Positions 1 through 8,566 of a stretch of DNA of 23,749 nucleotides are shown piece after piece. Every line of letters begins with the position of its first letter. The first letter of the stretch is position 1. The notes beneath the pieces were generated by a model. It searched no databases. It saw only the letters and a list, made by a program, of their open reading frames with translations, and was not told the DNA's origin. The stretch covers positions 1 through 23,749 of the forward strand of contig JACOTV010000066.1 of NCBI GenBank assembly GCA_016178125.1, read 5' to 3'. The stretch is from Candidatus Microgenomates bacterium. GTDB lineage: Bacteria; Patescibacteriota; Microgenomatia; UBA1406; GWC2-37-13. The position numbers were made by a program, and so were the translations under genes.

Positions 1-1741
1 GTTTTTCAGCGCCTGGGGTGTCGATAATAACACGTGAGTCAACGAGCGACGACACGTTAAATGCGATGCGCGTGGGGATATTTGCCTTCATGAGTCCGGT
101 AATAACATCCACCGAGGGCCGTTGCGTGGCCAAAAGCAAATGAATACCGGTAGCGCGCGCCATCTGAGCAATGCGCGTAATGAGGTCCTCGGCGTCACCT
201 GGCGCAAACATCATAAGATCTGCCAATTCGTCGATAATAAAGAGGATAAATGGCTTCTTTTCGACCCCGGCCGTTGCATTATAGCCTTCAAGATTTCGTA
301 CGCCGACTTTGGCAAATTCCTTGTAGCGACTTTCCATCTCAGCGACCGTCCAGCGAAGAGCCGAAATTATTTTGTCTGGCTCTACAATGACTTCGGTGTA
401 CAGATGAGGAATGCCATTATATACCGATAACTCAACCCGTTTTGGATCAACCATGATCATCCGTAGTTCTTCGGGTTTGGTCCTAAACAGCATTGTCGCA
501 ATCCACGCGTTAAGCATAACCGACTTACCAGAACCGGTAGTACCTGCGATAAGAACGTGGGGCATTTTGGCAATTGAGGCGCCTTGGGTATTGCCTGACA
601 CATCTAACCCCAAGGGAACTAAGAGCGGATCAGTACTGTTTTTGAAGACTGCTGCGCTCATAAGGCGTTTAAGGGTGACGATTTCGGGGCGAATATTGGG
701 AATTTCGATACCAACCATCGAACGGCCTGGAATAGGAGCCTCGATACGCACTTGCCCCGTTGGAGCAGCAAGCGCAAGAGCAAGATCGTTCCCGAGCGCG
801 GTAATTTTTGAGAGTTTTGTTCCCATGGTTATCTCAAGCGCATACTGCGTAACAGTTGGCCCGTTATTTACCTCGGCGACGCGCGCCCGAATACCAAAGC
901 TTTCGAGAGTGCGTTCTATGGTTGTTGCATTAAGACGTACATCTCCCCGATCCGCAGCTTGCTGTGACACGTCGTGAAGAAGCGACATCGGCGGATACAC
1001 CCAGGTCGACGCGGTATGAGCTAGTGGCTTCATCACCATTTCTCCACTTGCGGCAGGCACAGCTTTTACCGCATTTGGCGCTACTTGAGGCTTGGTTTCG
1101 GGAGTTTTGGGTTTAAAGAGTGATAACGGAGACTTTGAGTCTTTTATGAATGCGTCGTCACCAGGTGCTTCTTTTACTTTCTTCTCGCCCGGTTTACGAT
1201 TCAAGAGCTCGCGGAAGAGGTGGTTTTTTATGAAATAGACGAATGCCTGAAACAATTTAACAGCAAATATTACAAATGCGTCGACCGATGTGTCGAGAAA
1301 CAAAATGAGGCCAATGAAGAATGTTATGGTCAGGATTAAGAGCCCGCCCGGCACGGAAAAATCATTGGTGAGGCTATTGTATATATACGAGCCTATGCTT
1401 CCTGACCTAAATACCCCCAAGAGAGCGATATAGATAAGTACCGTACCAATAGTAACATGCGCACGAAGTAACTTTTTCTTCTTTTTGGCAAAAAAATGAG
1501 TTGACAGAACAAACAAAATAAAGGGTGCGGCATAGGCCAACAGGCCGGCAGCCTCGGTCATTTTTTCGTGTATTTTTATGATGTACGATCCCCCAGGCTG
1601 GTCTCCCAAGAACGCACTGAACATCGAAAGAAGCATAATAATGCCAGCGGCGATCAAGATCATACCGATGATATTAAAAATCGTTCGGTTATTTACCTTA
1701 AATTTGAAGGGTAGTTTAAAAAGCTTTTTCCTCCGTGCCAT
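1..1741 (-). CDS. ftsK: DNA translocase FtsK/SpoIIIE, partial (C-terminus beyond left edge)
   Basis: Membrane-anchored, ATP-driven DNA pump that moves chromosome ends through the closing septum. The minus frame is open from the ATG at 1741 to the window edge (580 codons, no stop). Four hydrophobic segments lie at about residues 21-45, 62-84, 94-112 and 131-150, followed by a charged, Pro-rich linker (about 180-235). The alpha/beta motor follows: Walker A GTTGSGKS with Lys406, Walker B FIIDELADL with Asp504/Glu505, and then the ATQRPSVDVITG and TRIAFNVSS motifs usual for FtsK. The end of the motor and any gamma (KOPS-reading) domain lie outside the window. It is 67 bases downstream of pnp on the same strand but appears to have its own promoter (1750-1778). 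No SD is present. Family assignment is secure. Confidence 0.95.
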   Translation of the reverse strand, partial: MARRKKLFKLPFKFKVNNRTIFNIIGMILIAAGIIMLLSMFSAFLGDQPGGSYIIKIHEKMTEAAGLLAYAAPFILFVLSTHFFAKKKKKLLRAHVTIGTVLIYIALLGVFRSGSIGSYIYNSLTNDFSVPGGLLILTITFFIGLILFLDTSVDAFVIFAVKLFQAFVYFIKNHLFRELLNRKPGEKKVKEAPGDDAFIKDSKSPLSLFKPKTPETKPQVAPNAVKAVPAASGEMVMKPLAHTASTWVYPPMSLLHDVSQQAADRGDVRLNATTIERTLESFGIRARVAEVNNGPTVTQYALEITMGTKLSKITALGNDLALALAAPTGQVRIEAPIPGRSMVGIEIPNIRPEIVTLKRLMSAAVFKNSTDPLLVPLGLDVSGNTQGASIAKMPHVLIAGTTGSGKSVMLNAWIATMLFRTKPEELRMIMVDPKRVELSVYNGIPHLYTEVIVEPDKIISALRWTVAEMESRYKEFAKVGVRNLEGYNATAGVEKKPFILFIIDELADLMMFAPGDAEDLITRIAQMARATGIHLLLATQRPSVDVITGLMKANIPTRIAFNVSSLVDSRVIIDTPGAEK

Positions 1742-1749
1742 TTCATATA

Positions 1750-1778
1750 ATTCTAGGGAATAGTGTGTCTGAAATCAA
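1750..1778 (-). promoter_or_regulatory. Putative sigma70-type promoter of ftsK
   Basis: On the minus strand a TTGATT (1773-1778) and a TAGAAT (1750-1755) are separated by exactly 17 bases. The -10 ends 8 bases before the ftsK ATG, so a transcript starting at the usual distance would begin at or next to the start codon. It lies in the 67-base pnp-ftsK spacer. Both boxes match consensus in part; no experimental support. Confidence 0.45.
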
Positions 1779-1808
1779 TGCGGTATGAAGGTGTATAGAA
1801 ACGAGGAG

Positions 1809-4160
1809 TTATTGATCGTCGTCGATGCTGACGCGAGGCCGGCGGTCATCGCGACGATTGGGGTCTGTTGGTCGATCGCTATGGGGTCGATCGCTTCCAC
1901 GGCTCCCACCGTATGAGGGGCGTGAATAGCTTCCACCGCCACCACGTCGGTCGCCTCCGGGGCGTCCTGCGCCATAGCGAGGTCTATCACCAGGTGGGCG
2001 GTCTCCACGTGGCCGATCTCCACCGCGGTCTCCGCCACCATCGCCACCCATAGGATTGCCATCTTCGTCGAGCATTTCGAGGTTCACTCGACCCTGAGGA
2101 TCGATTTCGCGAACACGGACTTTGACTTTGTCACCGACTGAGACTACTTCTGAAGGGTCTTTTACAAATCCTTTACCCATTTTGGAAACATGGACCATTC
2201 CTTCTTTTCCAGGAAGAATCTCGATGAAGGCGCCAAAGGCAAGCATACGCTTAACTTCACCTTCATAAACGGTGCCTACTTCGACTTCTTTAATCATGTT
2301 CTCGATGTATGAGACTGCCTCGTCGACTTTATCTTTGTCGGTTCCTGAGATTGAAACGTTACCCTGTTGGTCAATGTTAATTTCGGTGCCGGTCATGGCA
2401 ATAAGATGCTTAATGTTGCGACCGCCGGGTCCGATGATCTCGCCGATTTTGTCGGCCGGGGGGGTAAGGACCACGACTTTTGGTGCATACTGAGAAAGCG
2501 CTTTACGAGGTGACGAAATAATCGCGTTCATTTTTGCAAGAATATGAAGTCGGGCTTTTAGAGCGCGTGCCAAACTTTCGTCGATCATTTTGTCGGTCAA
2601 ACCGTCGTTTTTGACATCGAGCTGGATGGCAGTGATGCCGGCTTCAGTTCCTGCGACCTTGAAGTCCATATCACCATTGAAGTCTTCGACACCCATGATG
2701 TCGTTTAAGAGCATGTAGTCGTCGTCAGATTTATAGATCAGTCCTATGGCAATACCAGCAACGGGTGCTTTAATCGGCACACCTGCGTCCATCAGTGACA
2801 ATATTGATCCACATGTTGATGCCATCGAGGTTGAGCCGTTTGACGACAATACCTCGGAAGCTACGCGAATGGTGTATGGAAAATCTTTCTGATTAGGAAG
2901 AACCGGCTCGACCGCTTTTTCAGCGAGTGCCCCATGACCGGTTTCGCGACGAGTCGTGAAGCCAATGCGACCAACCTCACCAACCGAATACGGCGGCATG
3001 AAGTAATGATGGATATAATGCTTTGCTGTTTCGCCTTCGGGGCTTTCGATAAGCTGTTCCAAGCTTGGTGCGCCTAAGGTAACGATCGACAATACCTGGG
3101 TATCGCCGCGTGAGAATATGGCTGAGCCGTGTGTTCTGGGGAGTATGTCTGTTTCGACACCGATTTCACGAATATCATCGGGGCCACGACCATCAACACG
3201 TTTGCCCGTTTTCATGGTGTTTTCACGCATGATTTGCTTTGAAACATAGTCGATTGCCTTAAAAATGGCTCCTTTGTCAAAGTTTTCGGCGCTGTATTTT
3301 TCGGCGACCTGGGCGATAAAGCCATCAAGTGCGCTCTTATCTTCGAACTCTTTTTCGGCTTTACTTTTGATCAAGGCATCGATCTCTTTCTTAAATTCTT
3401 CACGAACGATCTTGGTGATGCGCTCATCGACAACCGCATTGGTGACGGGTTCTTTGGGGTACCCGATCTGTTCACGGATTTTTTCGATGAATTCGATGAC
3501 TACTTTGTTTTGCTCTTTTGCAAGCTTGATACCTTCGGCGATGATCTCTTCACTAAGTTCTTCGGCTTGGGTTTCGATCATGACGACTTTTTTATTAGTC
3601 GACGTCACGACGAGTTCCATAAGCGAAAGCGGCTGTTCTTCTTCTTTGGGGTTTACGATGTATGAGCCTTTTTGAGTAGCATCACCGTCGCGCATATATC
3701 CGATTCGGGCAGTTGAAAGTGGTCCGTTCCACGGTAGTGCTGATACATGTACCGCGGCCGAAACCGCGATTGCTGCCAAGACGTCGGGAGAATTAACTCC
3801 GTCGACTGAGAGCAAAGTACAAACGATCTGGATTGATTTGCGGAGTTCTTTGGGGAACAGTGGACGGACACCGCGGTCAATAAGACGAGCGGTCAAAATA
3901 GCTTCATCTGAGGGGCGTCCTTCGCGCTTTACCCAGCGTGAACCTTTGATACGGCCACCTGCGTAGAGCTTTTCGGCGTATTCAATTTGAAGGGGAAGGT
4001 AATCGATATCTTCTTTTGCTTTTGCGACATTTAAGGTTACCAGGATGCAGGTATCACCCAGTCGGGCAAATACTGAGACATGAGAGGCTTTTGCAACTTT
4101 TCCAAACTGTAAAGTAAGTTTCTGTCCGTTTAAGTCTATTGATTCTTCGAGATATTTCAT
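1809..4160 (-). CDS. pnp: Polyribonucleotide nucleotidyltransferase (PNPase) with RGG/GDRP-rich C-terminal tail
   Basis: Phosphorolytic 3'-5' exoribonuclease that turns RNA plus phosphate into nucleoside diphosphates; in known bacteria it works as a trimer in RNA decay. 783 residues. The first RNase PH domain includes VKREGRPSDEAILTARLIDR near residue 80. A helical linker follows (about 240-320), then a second RNase PH domain with the acidic active-site stretch DFNGDMDFKVAG near 493-503. Next are a KH domain with GPGG at 577-580 and an S1 domain (about 632-698, GAFIEILPGKEGMVHVS). Residues about 699-783 are an added low-complexity tail rich in Gly, Arg, Asp and Pro. The gene lies 29 bases downstream of rpsO, the conserved rpsO-pnp order. 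The start region has no SD. Confidence 0.97.
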   Translation of the reverse strand: MKYLEESIDLNGQKLTLQFGKVAKASHVSVFARLGDTCILVTLNVAKAKEDIDYLPLQIEYAEKLYAGGRIKGSRWVKREGRPSDEAILTARLIDRGVRPLFPKELRKSIQIVCTLLSVDGVNSPDVLAAIAVSAAVHVSALPWNGPLSTARIGYMRDGDATQKGSYIVNPKEEEQPLSLMELVVTSTNKKVVMIETQAEELSEEIIAEGIKLAKEQNKVVIEFIEKIREQIGYPKEPVTNAVVDERITKIVREEFKKEIDALIKSKAEKEFEDKSALDGFIAQVAEKYSAENFDKGAIFKAIDYVSKQIMRENTMKTGKRVDGRGPDDIREIGVETDILPRTHGSAIFSRGDTQVLSIVTLGAPSLEQLIESPEGETAKHYIHHYFMPPYSVGEVGRIGFTTRRETGHGALAEKAVEPVLPNQKDFPYTIRVASEVLSSNGSTSMASTCGSILSLMDAGVPIKAPVAGIAIGLIYKSDDDYMLLNDIMGVEDFNGDMDFKVAGTEAGITAIQLDVKNDGLTDKMIDESLARALKARLHILAKMNAIISSPRKALSQYAPKVVVLTPPADKIGEIIGPGGRNIKHLIAMTGTEINIDQQGNVSISGTDKDKVDEAVSYIENMIKEVEVGTVYEGEVKRMLAFGAFIEILPGKEGMVHVSKMGKGFVKDPSEVVSVGDKVKVRVREIDPQGRVNLEMLDEDGNPMGGDGGGDRGGDRPRGDRPPGDRPRYGAGRPGGDRRGGGGSYSRPSYGGSRGSDRPHSDRPTDPNRRDDRRPRVSIDDDQ

Positions 4161-4189
4161 TATGTATATGTTGGAACGGATTGCATTAT

Positions 4190-4657
4190 TTACTTCTTCA
4201 ATCCCAGTTCTCCAATAAGGTGCTGATAGCGATCTTTATCGATCTTAACCAGATAATTAAGTATTCTACGCCGTTTTGCGACAACTTTCAAGAGCCCGCG
4301 ACGGGAATGGTTATCTTTTTTGTTTTCATCGAGGTGTTCGATGAGGCGATCGATCTTGTGGGTCAAAAGCGCGACTTGTACTTCGGGTGAGCCGGTATCG
4401 CCATTCTTTTGGGCAAATTTTTCGATGATTTTTTGTTTCTCTTCAGGAAGCGCATGACCGCTGGGGGTTTCTACTTTGGCTTCGACTTTTTTAGCAGCTT
4501 TGGGCTCGACTTTTACTTCGGCCGTGGCCGCTGCCTTTTTGGGGGTCGCGGTTTTTGCTGCTTTGGCCGGAGCCTTCGCTTTTACTACTTTTTCTTTTGT
4601 GGTGTCTACAGCCTTGGTTTTAGCTGGAGCTTTTGTGGTCGTTGAAGCCTTTTTCAT
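4190..4657 (-). CDS. rpsO: Ribosomal protein S15 (uS15) with long Lys/Ala/Pro-rich N-terminal extension
   Basis: Small-subunit protein that binds the central domain of 16S rRNA early in assembly. Residues 69-155 are a complete S15 (usual length about 89), with the signature from LTHKIDRLIEHL through RRRILNYL. Residues 1-68 are an unusual basic, low-complexity extension built from Lys, Ala, Thr, Pro and Val with repeats of KAPAK and KKA type, probably disordered. In-frame ATGs also exist at 4672 and 4702. The 4672 ATG lies within the -10 hexamer and 4702 lies upstream of the -35, so 4657 is the first start that the inferred transcript can contain. First gene of an rpsO-pnp(-ftsK) run. No SD. 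Confidence 0.93.
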   Translation of the reverse strand: MKKASTTTKAPAKTKAVDTTKEKVVKAKAPAKAAKTATPKKAAATAEVKVEPKAAKKVEAKVETPSGHALPEEKQKIIEKFAQKNGDTGSPEVQVALLTHKIDRLIEHLDENKKDNHSRRGLLKVVAKRRRILNYLVKIDKDRYQHLIGELGLKK

Positions 4658-4670
4658 ATTTGATTGATCC

Positions 4671-4699
4671 ATTATAACGTCAAAAGTTGTGTTTTTCAA
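4671..4699 (-). promoter_or_regulatory. sigma70-type promoter of rpsO-pnp
   Basis: Minus-strand TTGAAA (4694-4699), a 17-base spacer, then a perfect TATAAT (4671-4676). Thirteen bases separate the -10 from the ATG at 4657. The expected transcription start, about 7 bases past the -10, leaves only around 6 bases of leader. This promoter decides the rpsO start codon. Confidence 0.7.
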
Positions 4700-4723
4700 C
4701 AAGGAAAATAGTATACGCTATAT

Positions 4724-4732
4724 TGTTATATA
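4724..4732 (+). promoter_or_regulatory. Putative extended -10 promoter for the small membrane protein and metG
   Basis: TGT followed by TATATA forms a TGn-extended -10 (hexamer 4727-4732). It ends 7 bases before the ATG at 4740, again predicting a leaderless transcript. No clear -35 is seen. The region is very AT-rich and other hexamers (TATATT at 4719) are possible. It is divergent from the rpsO promoter within the same 82-base gap. Confidence 0.4.
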
Positions 4733-4739
4733 TACATAT

Positions 4740-5039
4740 ATGAAGCACTCTATCACATTTTACCACCTTTTCTTTGCTGCACTGCTTCTAACCAGCATTG
4801 TGATTTTGATCGTTCTGATCCCACCCACCACAATATGGCTGGTTGCTCTGCTTATTTTTCTGATCTCACTGACGTCATTTTACATAACAGCACTTATTAC
4901 TCCGAACAAGAACACCCGCATACTTGTGGCGCTCTTCTCGGCGGCATTTTTAGGCATGAACGCGGCGATTGGGTTCAATGTGATCAACACTGCGCTCTTG
5001 GTTTCGTTTATAATAGGGCTCAAATTGCTTCTTAAATAA
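4740..5039 (+). CDS. Small hydrophobic membrane protein, unknown function
   Basis: A 99-residue protein that is almost entirely hydrophobic. Segments lie at about residues 7-27, 32-52, 61-79 and 80-98, separated by a short polar loop (TPNKNTR), so three or four membrane passes are likely. I do not recognise a family and see no catalytic motif. The ATG at 4740 is preferred over the in-frame start at 4689, which would add a non-hydrophobic leader overlapping the rpsO promoter region. It ends 5 bases before metG, so the two are almost surely cotranscribed. A conserved role in the envelope or a simple passenger gene are equally possible. Confidence 0.65.
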   Translation: MKHSITFYHLFFAALLLTSIVILIVLIPPTTIWLVALLIFLISLTSFYITALITPNKNTRILVALFSAAFLGMNAAIGFNVINTALLVSFIIGLKLLLK

Positions 5040-5044
5040 CGATC

Positions 5045-6499
5045 ATGAAAAAACCATTCTATATTACCTCGGCAATCCCCTACGTCAATGCTTCACCGCA
5101 TATTGGGTTTGCGATGGAACTGTGCCAAACCGATGCAATATATCGCTACCACAAGACACTCCTTAAAGAAGATGCACTCTTATTGTCGGGGGCCGACGAA
5201 AATGCGCTTAAAAACGTTCAAGCCGCCGAAAAAGCGGGCAAGCCAGTACAAGAATTCGTCGACACAAATTCGGTAGAATTTGAAAAATTGGGAACCCTTC
5301 TTAATATACATATAGACGTCTTTCAAAAAGGAAGTAACCAAAAAACACATTTCCCGTCAAGCCAAGAGCTTTGGAAACGGTGTCAGGCAAACGGTGATAT
5401 ATATAAAAAAGAATATACCGGGTTGTATTGCATTGGGTGTGAATTGTTTTATTCTCCAGATGAATTAAATGAAAACGGTGAATGCTTTGAGCACCCTGGG
5501 AAAAAGCTAGAAGAGGTGTCTGAAACCAATTACTTCTTCAAGTTGTCTTCGTATCAAGCGCGGCTTATCAAACTCATCGAGTCCGATGATCTGCGGATAA
5601 TTCCTGAGACAAGAAAAAATGAGATGCTGTCGTTTTTAAAACAACCGCTTCAAGACATAAGCGTATCACGATCAAATGAACGCGCCAAAAATTGGGGCGT
5701 TCCGGTCCCCGGTGACGACGCGCAACGAATGTATGTATGGTTTGACGCGCTCAATATTTATCAGTCGGGCATTGGATTCGGCTGGAATGACGAAATGTAC
5801 AAAAAGTACTGGCCCGCAGACGTACACGTAATTGGCAAGGGCATCACCCGTTTTCACGCCATTTACTGGCCGGCGTTTCTTATGTCTGCAAAGCTCGACC
5901 TGCCAAAAACACTGTTCGTACACGGATATATCACCTCCGAAGGCCAAAAGATGTCAAAGTCTGTGGGGAATGTTGTCGATCCCGTCGAGGTTATTACACG
6001 CTATGGTTCAGAATCGGTCAGATATTACCTTCTCCGTGAAATCCCTGCCTATTCTGATGGAGATTTTTCGGAAGATAGGTTCAAGGAGTTGTACAACGCC
6101 GATCTGGCCAATGGCTTGGGCAACTTGGTTAGCAGGGTTACTACACTCGCTGAGAAACATGCAGTAGAAATGACCGAATCAGAGTCGGAACATCTTACGA
6201 TTCCGCCGCGCGCAGAAAGCGGTGGGTTTACCCTCCACATGGAGCGATTCGAACTGAACTTGGCTCTTGAGGAACTCTGGAAAGAGGTACGAAACCTCGA
6301 TGTAACTATCAATAAAGATGAGCCTTGGAAAAGAACTGGCGACGAGGTTGCCAGTCTTCTTAAGAACTATATTAAGGACATCAGAAACATAGCCTATGCG
6401 CTACAGCCTTTTATGCCGGTAACTTCGAGCACTATATTAGAATCGACTGGCAGTCGCGTCAGCAAAGTGAATTCTCTATTCCCTCGTTTGATAAAATAA
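5045..6499 (+). CDS. metG: Methionyl-tRNA synthetase
   Basis: Class I synthetase that charges tRNA-Met with methionine. 484 residues. The Rossmann catalytic domain opens with ITSAIPYVNASPHIGF, where PHIG at 18-21 is the HIGH motif. The connective domain carries a single zinc-knuckle pattern, C129-x2-C132 and later a CxxH (ECFEH). KMSKS is at 302-306. A helical anticodon-binding domain follows and the protein ends in LFPRLIK, which is how short MetRS proteins normally end, so the C-terminus is complete. No C-terminal EMAP/Trbp111-type tRNA-binding domain is present. Five bases after the small membrane protein; no SD. The PBP remnant begins immediately after its stop codon. Confidence 0.96.
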   Translation: MKKPFYITSAIPYVNASPHIGFAMELCQTDAIYRYHKTLLKEDALLLSGADENALKNVQAAEKAGKPVQEFVDTNSVEFEKLGTLLNIHIDVFQKGSNQKTHFPSSQELWKRCQANGDIYKKEYTGLYCIGCELFYSPDELNENGECFEHPGKKLEEVSETNYFFKLSSYQARLIKLIESDDLRIIPETRKNEMLSFLKQPLQDISVSRSNERAKNWGVPVPGDDAQRMYVWFDALNIYQSGIGFGWNDEMYKKYWPADVHVIGKGITRFHAIYWPAFLMSAKLDLPKTLFVHGYITSEGQKMSKSVGNVVDPVEVITRYGSESVRYYLLREIPAYSDGDFSEDRFKELYNADLANGLGNLVSRVTTLAEKHAVEMTESESEHLTIPPRAESGGFTLHMERFELNLALEELWKEVRNLDVTINKDEPWKRTGDEVASLLKNYIKDIRNIAYALQPFMPVTSSTILESTGSRVSKVNSLFPRLIK

Positions 6500-6507
6500 A
6501 AACACAT

Positions 6508-6975
6508 GAGCTCGGCATCTTCTCGTACTTCTTTATCTTCCACGATTTGCCATCGCCGTATAGCCTCAAAAATTACAACGTGGTGCCGCTCTCATCACAT
6601 ATTCTCGACAGAAAAGGGCGATTGTTGTATGAAATCTACCGCGACGAAAAACGCACACCAATCAAACTCTCGACGGTCCCTAAGTATGTCTGGGAAGCGT
6701 CTATTGCGATTGAAGACAAAGACTTTTTCAAACATGGGGGTGTTTCGCTTCTTGGCGGCGTGGGTCGGGCACTTAAGGAAATAATCGTGAATAAGAGTTT
6801 GCAGGGTGGCTCAACGATCACCCAACAATTAGTAAAGAGCGCACTTTTATCGCCTGAACGTACGATTCGTCGTAAAGCGCGCGAAATGGTACTCGCTATC
6901 TGGGCCGAACAGATATTTGATAAGAATGAAATTCTCGAATTATATTTGAATCAAATCCCCTACGGCGAATCCTGA
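6508..6975 (+). pseudogene. Class A penicillin-binding protein, N-terminal fragment (GT51 glycosyltransferase domain, truncated at both ends)
   Basis: 5' part of a bifunctional peptidoglycan synthase. From about 6508 the frame reads ELGIFSYFFIFHDLPSP, the outer end of the N-terminal membrane anchor. The GT51 domain follows: EDKDFFKHGG with the catalytic Glu, QGGSTITQQLVK, RTIRRKAREM and ILELYLNQIPYG. The upstream part of this frame is metG sequence and offers no ATG, so the cytoplasmic tail, most of the anchor and the start codon are missing. The only nearby in-frame start is TTG at 6547, inside the coding region and after the anchor. After YGES the frame stops at 6973-6975, where homologues continue with an AYG...YFGK...LTLAE stretch. 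The remainder resumes in another frame from about 6971. Confidence 0.85.
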
Positions 6976-8524
6976 CGTAGCAAAAGTCCGTCGCGACGAA
7001 GTTCTTAAGAAAATGGTTGAACAAAAATATATTACCCAAGCCCAGTACACCGCGGCGCTTGCCAAGGAAGTACACGCGCAAGCGCCGCGCACAACCATAA
7101 AAGCGCCTCATTTTGTATTTTATGTAAAGAATGAGCTCGAAAAGCAATATGGAACCAAGACCGTCGAAGAAGGAGGGTTACGAGTCACCACATCGCTTGA
7201 TCTTGATGTTCAAGAAGACGCCGAAAAAATAGTGAACGAGGAGCTCGACAAAGTAAAATACCTCAATGTCACAAACGGTGCAGCCTTGGTAACTCGGCCG
7301 CCTACCGGCGAAATTCTTGCGATGGTCGGGTCGCGTGATTATTTTGCATCAGCTTCAGGTGCGTTTAACGTTACCACTGCACTTCGTCAACCTGGATCAT
7401 CGATCAAACCGCTCAATTATGCTGTTGGTATCGATCGTAAATTGGTTTCCCCTGCGTCGACTTTCCTTGATGTGCGAACCTGTTTCCCCGCCCCCGAAAA
7501 ACAATATTGTCCGGTGAACTATGACGGCGTGTTCCATGGGCCCACTTCTCTACGAATGTCTCTTGGCAATTCGTTTAATATTCCTGCCGTTAAAATGCTT
7601 GCACTAAATGGCGTACGTGAATTTGTTGCGTCCACATCGGCATTTACGATTACGTCTTTTAAGGATGCCGATCGCTACGGGCTTTCACTTACCTTAGGCG
7701 GCGGCGAAGTTCGCATGACCGAAATGTCTCAAGCATTTTCTGCATTTGCAAATCGGGGTAAGCCGCGTCTTCTAACCAGCGTTCTCAAAGTCGAAGATCG
7801 CAGTGGGAAAATTCTGTACGAATTTAAGGATCCGAATTATATAAAGGACGTTGAAAAGCCTGTTAAAGCACCCGATTCGTTTGCCATTCCCGGTAAGCGC
7901 GCCATCTCACAGGAGACTGCGTTTCTCATATCGCACATACTGCAAGATAACAACGCACGTACTCTGGAATTTGGCCCAGCGTCATATCTTATAGTGCCTA
8001 AACAAACGGTATCGGTTAAAACCGGTACGACCGACGATAAAAAAGATAACTGGACGATTGGATACACTCCCAACTTCTTAACCGCAGTTTGGGTTGGAAA
8101 CAACGATAACACCCCCATGAGCCAAGCCCTCGCATCGGGTTTAACCGGCGCGGCACCAATTTGGAACCGTATCATGAAGGATCTTCTCAAAAATCAACCA
8201 CCGATGCCCCCGGTCCGCCCCGCAGGAGTGGTCGGCACGCAGGTGTGTAATACCGGTACCGTCGCAACCCCCAATCCCGATGGAACGCCCGGAAGTTGTC
8301 CTACCCACTTTGAATATGTAATTCGGGGAACCGAAAAACTCAATACCGGGATCTCGACACGACGCGAACAAGTCTGGGTTACCAAAGACAGCGATAAGCT
8401 ATCAAAAGAAGGTGCCGAAAACGTAGAACTTAAGGAAAAGACTATCATGACCGACGGGTTTGGCCGGTCGTGCATAGACTGCGCAGGCGACCAACCCCAA
8501 CCCAGCCCCACAAAGGCACCGTAA
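6971..8524 (+). pseudogene. Class A penicillin-binding protein, C-terminal fragment (transpeptidase domain)
   Basis: 3' part of the same PBP, in a different frame. It begins PDVAKVRRDEVLKKMVEQKYIT, the family's usual end of the GT51 domain; an internal ATG lies at 7013. The linker leads to an intact transpeptidase domain with SSIK (SxxK nucleophile motif) in RQPGSSIKPL, SFN (SxN) in GNSFNIPA, and KTGT. The region after KTGT includes VGNNDN and a Pro-rich C-terminal tail with three or four Cys. The transpeptidase alone would cross-link stem peptides but has no membrane anchor here. Between the two fragments about 45 residues of the family are missing and the frame changes. I treat 6508-8524 as one broken gene, or one misassembled intact gene. 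Confidence 0.85.
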
Positions 8525-8541
8525 CATTCCTCCTTCGACCC

Positions 8542-8562
8542 TGTGAACCTCGTAGGTTCACA
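8542..8562 (+). terminator. Hairpin after the PBP gene
   Basis: A perfect 8-bp stem, TGTGAACC / GGTTCACA, with loop TCGTA, 17 bases after the PBP stop. It lacks a following T-run, so it may be a processing or protective hairpin rather than a classical intrinsic terminator. Confidence 0.4.
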
Positions 8563-8566
8563 CCAC

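Noticed and set aside
411..977. 188-codon plus-strand frame inside ftsK
   Set aside because: It is antisense to well-conserved FtsK motor motifs and its product resembles no protein; a shadow of codon bias.
1775..2062. 95-codon frame over the 3' end of pnp
   Set aside because: It arises from the repetitive Gly/Arg/Asp-rich pnp tail read in another frame and has no start signal.
3265..3675. 136-codon plus-strand frame inside pnp
   Set aside because: Antisense to conserved PNPase sequence, low-complexity Ser/Thr-rich product.
4657..4702. Upstream rpsO starts at 4702 and 4672
   Set aside because: They lie upstream of the -35 and within the -10 of a good promoter, so would not be in the mRNA.
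6506..6784. 92-codon frame starting with the ATG at 6506
   Set aside because: Out of frame with the PBP sequence it overlaps; the product is meaningless. It could mark the deletion junction but is not a gene.
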